A model generated the notes under the pieces. It had not been told where the DNA came from. It did no database searches and saw only the letters and a list, made by a program, of their open reading frames with translations. A DNA stretch of 64,000 nucleotides from the NCBI RefSeq assembly GCF_014137995.1, contig NZ_JACGWV010000003.1:868001-932000 (forward strand), in the 5' to 3' direction. A program made the position numbers and the translations under genes. Source of the DNA: Promicromonospora sukumoe (GTDB taxonomy: Bacteria > Actinomycetota > Actinomycetes > Actinomycetales > Cellulomonadaceae). This document shows positions 59,064 to 64,000 of the stretch, one piece after another. How positions within the stretch are numbered: the stretch's first letter is position 1; each line of letters begins with the position of its first letter.

Positions 59064-60542
59064 ATGAGCGACCAGCACCAGCCCGGCGAGTCTCCCCAGT
59101 CGTGGGAGGAGATGCTGCGCTCCATGCTCGGCGACGGCGCAGACGAAGTGATGGCCGAGATGCGTGAGCGGGGCATCGACCCGACCGCGCTCGGCGGAGC
59201 CCCCGACCCCGTGATGATGCAGTACGCCCTGGCCCAGGTGCAGAAGATGCTCTCGGCCGAGGGCACCGGACCCGTCAACGCGGACGTCGCGCACGACGTC
59301 GCGCGCCAGGTGGCGGTCAGCGAGGGCGACCCGTCCCTGACCGGCAGGCAGGCCAAGGACGCGACCGACGCGCTCGGGGTGGCCGAGCTGTGGCTCGACG
59401 CCGTGACCGACCTCCCGCCCGCTGGCGGGACCCGGCGTGCGTGGAACCGGTCCGAGTGGGTCGAGGCCACGCTCCCGGTGTGGAACGAGCTCGCAGCTCC
59501 CGTCGCGTCCTCCGTCTCGGAGGCCCTCGCCACTGTGCTGCGCGACCAGCTCCCCGACGGCGTCGACGACGGCGAGGCCGTGCCCGGCATGCCCGCGGGC
59601 GTGCTGCACGGCCTGGGCGGCTCGATCGACCCGGCCCAGATGATGAAGCGGCTCGGCTCGGCGGTGTTCGGCATGCAGGTCGGCCAGGCGGCCGGCACGC
59701 TCTCGCGCGAGGTCTTCGGCGCGACCGACGTCGGCCTCCCGCTGCTCGACAGCCCCGACACGGTGCTGCTGCCCACCAACGTGGCCGAGTTCGCCGACGG
59801 GCTGGACGCCCCGCTGGAGGAGGTCCGCCAGTTCCTCGCCGTGCGCGAGGCCGCCCACGCGCGCCTGTTCACGCACGTCCCGTGGCTGCGGTCGCACCTG
59901 CTGTCCATCGTGGAGCGGTACGCGCGCGGCATCACCATCGACCTCGACGCGCTCGAGGCCCAGGTGCGCGACATCGACCTCGCCGACTCCGACGCGCTGC
60001 GCAGCGCCCTGTCGGGCGGCGTCTTCGGCCTGCAGAACACGGACGAGCAGAAGGCCGTGCTCCTGAACCTGGAGACCACGCTCGCGCTGGTCGAAGGCTG
60101 GGTGGACGAGGTCAGCGCCCTCGCCGCCCTGCCGCACCTGCCGCACGCCATCCCGCTGCGGGAGATGATCCGCCGTCGCCGGGCCGCGGGCGGGCCCGCC
60201 GAGCAGACGTTCTCGACCCTGGTCGGCCTGGAGCTGCGCCCGCGCAGGTCGCGCGACGCGGCGACGCTGTTCGCGATCGTGGCCCGCGCCCAGGGGCCGG
60301 AGGGCCGCGACGCCGTGTGGGACCACCCCGACCTGCTGCCCGGGACCGAGGACCTCGACGACCCGGCGGGCTACCTGGTGCGCCGGGAGGCGGCGGAGAA
60401 CGAGCACGCCGACGTCGACGCCGCGCTGAAGGAGATCTTCGGCGAGGAGGAGGGGCAGGACCCGACCGGTTCCGACCCCGAGAAGCCGGCGGGCCCCGAG
60501 ACGCCGACCAACCCCGAGAAGCCGGCGGACCCCGAGAAGTAG
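59064..60542 (+). CDS. DUF2342 zinc-dependent metalloprotease-like protein
   Basis: 492 aa. Helical N-terminus ('SWEEMLRSMLGDGADEVM'), then 'GMQVGQAAGTLSREVFGATD' and the family's putative metal site 'FLAVREAAHARLFTHVPWL' near residue 265, an E-x-x-H variant rather than HExxH. The C-terminal tail has PEKPA-type repeats (DPEKPAGPE, NPEKPADPEK). DUF2342 proteins are actinobacterial; activity is not established. Leaderless start. Confidence 0.87.
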   Translation: MSDQHQPGESPQSWEEMLRSMLGDGADEVMAEMRERGIDPTALGGAPDPVMMQYALAQVQKMLSAEGTGPVNADVAHDVARQVAVSEGDPSLTGRQAKDATDALGVAELWLDAVTDLPPAGGTRRAWNRSEWVEATLPVWNELAAPVASSVSEALATVLRDQLPDGVDDGEAVPGMPAGVLHGLGGSIDPAQMMKRLGSAVFGMQVGQAAGTLSREVFGATDVGLPLLDSPDTVLLPTNVAEFADGLDAPLEEVRQFLAVREAAHARLFTHVPWLRSHLLSIVERYARGITIDLDALEAQVRDIDLADSDALRSALSGGVFGLQNTDEQKAVLLNLETTLALVEGWVDEVSALAALPHLPHAIPLREMIRRRRAAGGPAEQTFSTLVGLELRPRRSRDAATLFAIVARAQGPEGRDAVWDHPDLLPGTEDLDDPAGYLVRREAAENEHADVDAALKEIFGEEEGQDPTGSDPEKPAGPETPTNPEKPADPEK

Positions 60543-60547
60543 CCGGC

Positions 60548-61090
60548 TCAGTCCTGCTCGTCGTCGGGCGTCGCGGTCCCCGGGTCGTCCTGCGTGAACG
60601 AGGCGCCCTCCAGGAATCCGCGGGCCCGGTCCGTCTTGGGGTAGACCTCCAGGATCCGCCAGAACTCGGGACCGTGACCGGCGTGCAGGAGGTGGGCCAG
60701 CTCGTGCAGCAGCACGTAGTCCAGCACCCACGACGGCATGCCCTGCAGGCGGGTCGAGATCCGGATGGACCCGTCGAGCAGCGTGCACGACCCCCAGCGC
60801 CTGCCCTGGTTGGCCGACCAGCGCACGCTGGAGGGCTTGGCGCTGCCGCCGAGATACTTGGCGGAGAGCTCGCCGGCGCGGTCCATCAGCTCCTGGTCGG
60901 AGGGGCGCCGTCGCCGTTCCTTGTCCTCGAGCCGGGCCACCATCTTCGCCACCCACTCCCGCTCCTGAGCCCGAGAGAAGCGCGCAGGAATGGCGACGAT
61001 GGTCCGTCCACCGTCGCGGTATGCGCTCACCGTGGCGGTGCGACGGCGGCTCCGGCGCACCTCCACGGACGTCAGGGCGTCGTGGGCCAC
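60548..61090 (-). CDS. YgjP/M48-type metallopeptidase
   Basis: 180-aa WLM/DUF45-type peptidase: 'RRWGSCTLLDGSIRIS' and zinc motif 'LLHELAHLLHAGHGPEFW' (HELAH plus downstream His). GTG 61090 is chosen by the beginning of the conserved 'VEVRRSRRRTATVSAY' strand; a further 30 codons upstream look non-coding. It ends 5 bases from the convergent DUF2342 gene. Confidence 0.87.
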   Translation of the reverse strand: MAHDALTSVEVRRSRRRTATVSAYRDGGRTIVAIPARFSRAQEREWVAKMVARLEDKERRRRPSDQELMDRAGELSAKYLGGSAKPSSVRWSANQGRRWGSCTLLDGSIRISTRLQGMPSWVLDYVLLHELAHLLHAGHGPEFWRILEVYPKTDRARGFLEGASFTQDDPGTATPDDEQD

Positions 61091-61220
61091 GGGACGACCG
61101 TACCGGTTATCGGCGTCCTTGTGGGGTATAACACACCGTTCAAGTGGAAAAACTTTGCCGTGCGGGCCGTGGACCGGCACTGTTCACGGAACCCACAGCC
61201 AAGTGAGGAATGATGGGCCG

Positions 61221-62330
61221 GTGACTGACATGCGCGACCTCCAGCACGCTCCGCAACCCGAGCCGTCACCGTTCGACGACGCGGGCGACTCGTATGCGCC
61301 GATCACCCGCCGCACGGTCACGCTGGGGGTGTCCTTGCTGCTCACGGCGGTTCTAGCCGCCCTGGCGCTGGTGGTGCCGACGCCGTACGCGATGCGTTCG
61401 CCGGGGCCCACCGAGGACACCCTGGAACGCAACCTCATCCGGATCGAGGGCGCGCGCACGTACGAGTCCACCGGTCAGCTGCGCCTGACGACGGTCTCCG
61501 TGCTGGGCGGGCCGGGCTACCCGATGATGGCCGGCCAGGTGATCCAGGGCTGGCTGGACCCGCGCCGCTCGGTGCTCCCGGTCGAGGCGATCTTCCCCCA
61601 GGCCACCACCAAGGAGCAGCAGCAGGAGGTCAGCCAGGCCGAGATGGTGTCGTCGCAGGAGTCGGCCACGGCCGCTGCGCTGACCGAGCTCGGCTACGAC
61701 GTGCCCGCCGTGCTGGAGGTCGCCGGGACGGAGCCGGACTCCGGGGCCGAGGGCAAGCTGGAGGAGGGCGACGTCATCACGGAGTTCCAGGGTGAACCCG
61801 TGGGCACCTACGCCGACCTCATCGACGGGCTGGCCGCGACGACGCCGGGCGAGGACGTGACGCTCGGCGTGAAGCGGGGCGACCGCACGTCGGACGTGAC
61901 CGTCACGACCGCCGACAACGGCCAGCGGGCCGTGCTCGGCGTCTTCATCGACCCGCACTACGACTTCCCGGTGGACGTCTCCATCGAGATCGAGGACATC
62001 GGCGGGCCCAGCGCGGGCACCATGTTCGCGCTCGGCATCATCGACAAGCTGACGCCCGAGGACGAGGCGAACGGCGAGATCATCGCGGGCACGGGGACCA
62101 TGAGCCCGGAGGGCAACGTGGGGCCCATCGGCGGCATCGAGCAGAAGCTGTACGGCGCCGTCCGCGACGACGCCGAGTGGTTCCTCGCCCCCGCCGACAA
62201 CTGTGACCAGGTGGTGGGCAACGTGCCCGACGGGCTGCACGTCGTGCGGGTCGCGACCCTGGCGGAGGCGCGCGACGCCGTCGAGCAGATCGGGCGTGGC
62301 GAGGGCGCCGACCTCCCGACGTGCTCCTGA
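61221..62330 (+). CDS. PDZ/Lon-like serine protease (YlbL family)
   Basis: 369-aa membrane-anchored protease: one TM helix (about 36-56, 'VTLGVSLLLTAVLAALALVV'), PDZ domain about 165-245, and Lon-like proteolytic domain with Ser264 ('GGPSAGTM') and Lys309 ('GGIEQKLYG') as the catalytic dyad. The exported domain probably processes membrane or envelope proteins. GTG 61221 or ATG 61230 is the start. It precedes UPF0182 as in mycobacteria, from memory. A -10-like TATAAC lies at about 61125-61130. Confidence 0.9.
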   Translation: MTDMRDLQHAPQPEPSPFDDAGDSYAPITRRTVTLGVSLLLTAVLAALALVVPTPYAMRSPGPTEDTLERNLIRIEGARTYESTGQLRLTTVSVLGGPGYPMMAGQVIQGWLDPRRSVLPVEAIFPQATTKEQQQEVSQAEMVSSQESATAAALTELGYDVPAVLEVAGTEPDSGAEGKLEEGDVITEFQGEPVGTYADLIDGLAATTPGEDVTLGVKRGDRTSDVTVTTADNGQRAVLGVFIDPHYDFPVDVSIEIEDIGGPSAGTMFALGIIDKLTPEDEANGEIIAGTGTMSPEGNVGPIGGIEQKLYGAVRDDAEWFLAPADNCDQVVGNVPDGLHVVRVATLAEARDAVEQIGRGEGADLPTCS

Positions 62331-62399
62331 CGCCTGCGGGCGGGTTGCCGGGCGTTGACGACGTGTTGCACATCTGGAGGATGTGGGAACCTTGTGGTG

Positions 62400-62425
62400 G
62401 GAACCTTGACCAGAGCCTGGCCGTT
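62400..62425 (+). promoter_or_regulatory. ECF-sigma-type promoter candidate upstream of UPF0182
   Basis: GGAAC (62400-62404), 17-base spacer and CGTT (62422-62425), the form of SigE/SigH-group promoters. The GTGGGAACCTTG element around the -35 is duplicated at 14-base spacing (62383-62394 and 62397-62408). About 47 bases upstream of the start. Confidence 0.45.
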
Positions 62426-62471
62426 CCAACTGCGTACGGCCCAACCATTCATGACGTGAGGTAACGCAGAA

Positions 62472-64000
62472 GTGTCCTTCGCCGCAGCACCTCGTCGCCC
62501 ATCCGGCGGCGCACCCCGAGCCCGACGACGCAGTCCCCTGGGGGTGGCGGTCGTCGCGGTCGCCGTCGTCATCGCGGCCCTGCTCCTCCTAGCCCAGTTC
62601 TGGACCGAGGTGATGTGGTTCGGGCAGCTCGGGTTCTCCCGGGTGATCTGGACCGAGTGGGGCATGCGTGGCGCCCTGTTCGCCGTCGGCTTCGTCGTCA
62701 TGGCGGGCGCCGTGTTCTGGTCGTTCACCGCGGCCTACCGCTCGCGCCCGGTCTACGCGCCGAGCACCCCCGAGCAAGCGACGCTCGACCAGTACCGCGA
62801 GGCGGTCGAGCCGCTGCGCCGGGTCGTGATGATCGCGGCCCCCGTGCTGGTCGGCTTCTTCGCCGGTGTCGCGGCGTCCGCGCAGTGGCGCGCCGTGCTG
62901 CTCGCGTTCAACAGCGAGCCGTTCGGCCAGAACGACCCGCAGTTCGGCATGGACCTCGGGTTCTTCGTCTTCATGCTGCCCGCGCTGCGGTTCGGCGTCG
63001 GGTTCCTCATCTCCGTGGTCGTGATCGCCGGCATCGCCGGGGTCATCACGCACTACCTGTACGGCGGGCTCCGGATCGGCCCCGCCGCGGCCGGCGGCCC
63101 CCGCACCACCCCCGCGGCGCGCATCCACCTGTCCGTCGTCGGCGCCGCGCTCCTGCTGCTCATCGCCGGCAACTACTGGCTGGACCGGTACTCGATCCTG
63201 ACCAACGCGGGCGACCGGTTCGACGGCGCGTCGTACTCCGACGTGCACGCCGTGATCCCCGCCAAGGGCATCCTCACGGTCGTGGCCGTCTTCGTGGCCG
63301 CGCTGTTCATCGTCACCGCGTTCCGCGGCGACTGGCGCCTGCCGGCCATCGGCGTCGGGCTCATGGTGGTCTCCGCCATCGCGATCGGCGGCATCTACCC
63401 CGCCGTCGTCCAGCGGTTCCAGGTGAACCCGAACGCGCAGGAGCTGGAGGCCGAGTACATCCAGCGCAACATCGACGCGACATTGTCCGCCTTCGGCATC
63501 GACGACGTCGAGAAGGAACCGTACGACGCGACGACCCAGGCGGAAGAGGGCGCGCTGCGCTCGGACGCCGACACGGCCGCGTCGATCCGTCTCCTGGACC
63601 CGCAGATCGTCTCGCCGTCGTTCCGCCAGCTCCAGCAGAACAAGCAGTACTACAACTTCAACGACTCCCTGTCGGTCGACAAGTACGAGATCGACGGCGA
63701 GTCCCGCGACACCGTGATCGCGGTGCGCGAGCTGAACCTCGACGGCCTGGGCCAGGACCAGCGCAACTGGGTCAACGACCACACCGTGTACACGCACGGC
63801 TACGGCGTCGTCGCCGCGTACGGCAACCAGCCGGGCCCGGACGGCCGCCCGGCCTTCTTCGAGGGTGGCATCCCGTCGCAGGGCGCGATCACCGACCTCG
63901 AGGGCGAGTACGAGCCGCGCATCTACTTCAGCCCGAGCACCACCACGTACTCGATCGTCGGCGCCCCCGAGGGCACCGACCCCTGGGAGCTCGACTACCA
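62472..64000 (+). CDS. UPF0182 family membrane protein (3' end beyond window)
   Basis: At least 509 residues, cut by the window end. An Arg-rich N-terminus precedes the first of about seven TM helices ('VAVVAVAVVIAALLLLAQF'). Family features are 'WTEVMWFGQLGFSRVIWTEW', quoted as its WFGQLGFSRV core, 'NDPQFGMDLGFFVFMLPALRF' (core DPQFGMDLGFFVF), and 'YSDVHAVIPAKGIL'. The exported C-terminal half begins about residue 315 with 'QVNPNAQELEAEYIQRN'-type sequence (quoted in part). The full family protein is about 1000 aa. GTG start; function unknown. Confidence 0.9.
   Translation, partial: MSFAAAPRRPSGGAPRARRRSPLGVAVVAVAVVIAALLLLAQFWTEVMWFGQLGFSRVIWTEWGMRGALFAVGFVVMAGAVFWSFTAAYRSRPVYAPSTPEQATLDQYREAVEPLRRVVMIAAPVLVGFFAGVAASAQWRAVLLAFNSEPFGQNDPQFGMDLGFFVFMLPALRFGVGFLISVVVIAGIAGVITHYLYGGLRIGPAAAGGPRTTPAARIHLSVVGAALLLLIAGNYWLDRYSILTNAGDRFDGASYSDVHAVIPAKGILTVVAVFVAALFIVTAFRGDWRLPAIGVGLMVVSAIAIGGIYPAVVQRFQVNPNAQELEAEYIQRNIDATLSAFGIDDVEKEPYDATTQAEEGALRSDADTAASIRLLDPQIVSPSFRQLQQNKQYYNFNDSLSVDKYEIDGESRDTVIAVRELNLDGLGQDQRNWVNDHTVYTHGYGVVAAYGNQPGPDGRPAFFEGGIPSQGAITDLEGEYEPRIYFSPSTTTYSIVGAPEGTDPWELDY

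Overview
The window is about 70% GC with strong G/C third-position bias, GTG starts, leaderless promoters, a Wbl regulator (WhiB7), AdnAB, mycoredoxin, and DUF3107/DUF3152/UPF0182 proteins. All of this points to an actinobacterium. Arabinogalactan-degrading enzymes and a choline oxidase most like the Arthrobacter type suggest a soil or plant-associated Micrococcales member (Cellulomonas/Promicromonospora-like). The genus is inferred, not shown.

Layout. 0.1-3.2 kb: sugar ABC importer lacking its ATPase. 3.4-9.1 kb: DUF3800-like gene, purU, two GNATs, a PPOX flavoprotein, a DAO-type oxidase, and a one-TM secreted-domain protein. 9.3-11.7 kb: ZTP riboswitch followed by glyA-folD. 11.9-14.8 kb: VOC protein, TRIC-like membrane protein, hydrolase, exonuclease III. 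14.8-20.4 kb: galactan utilisation (secreted GH53 endo-galactanase, GH42 beta-galactosidase, galactokinase). 21.5-23.7 kb: a Ro60 (TROVE/VWA) gene preceded by two tandem Y RNAs with a tRNA-mimic module, the whole unit bracketed by two copies of one ~70-bp palindrome. 23.8-28.9 kb: choline uptake and oxidation to glycine betaine (betT-betB-codA). 29-35 kb: mrp, an S1/coiled-coil protein, DUF1003 and a soluble MgtE-N/CBS protein, and a stress protein. 35.1-36.4 kb: an AbiEi-like/nuclease gene, again bracketed by two copies of another palindrome. 36.5-43.1 kb: housekeeping genes (aminopeptidase P, hydrolase, PHP phosphoesterase, MarC, DEAD-box helicase, DUF3107). 43.2-64 kb: a conserved actinobacterial block with adnA-adnB, nudC, a kinase-like protein, padR, mrx1, uvrD2, whiB7 with an attenuator leader, a ThiF-like protein, DUF2342, a YgjP-type peptidase, a PDZ/Lon-like protease and UPF0182 (cut by the window end). 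As I recall it, the adnAB/nudC/mrx1/uvrD2/whiB7/PDZ/UPF0182 order resembles M. tuberculosis Rv3193c-Rv3202c.

Most notable signal. Two tandem ncRNAs lie at 21694-21824 and 21834-21962 just upstream of the Ro60 gene. Each has closing stems that differ by compensatory changes and shares a CCGGAG-N6-GGTTAYC strand. Each also carries a T-arm followed by a loop-closed acceptor-like stem, which is the circularly permuted tRNA mimic expected of YrlA-type Y RNAs. Copy 1 also has a canonical D-arm; copy 2 has lost it. Other regulatory RNA signals are the ZTP riboswitch at glyA and the uORF-plus-terminator leader of whiB7.

A recurring feature is long perfect intergenic palindromes (21-31 bp arms). Two of these families occur exactly twice in the window, each pair flanking one accessory gene unit.
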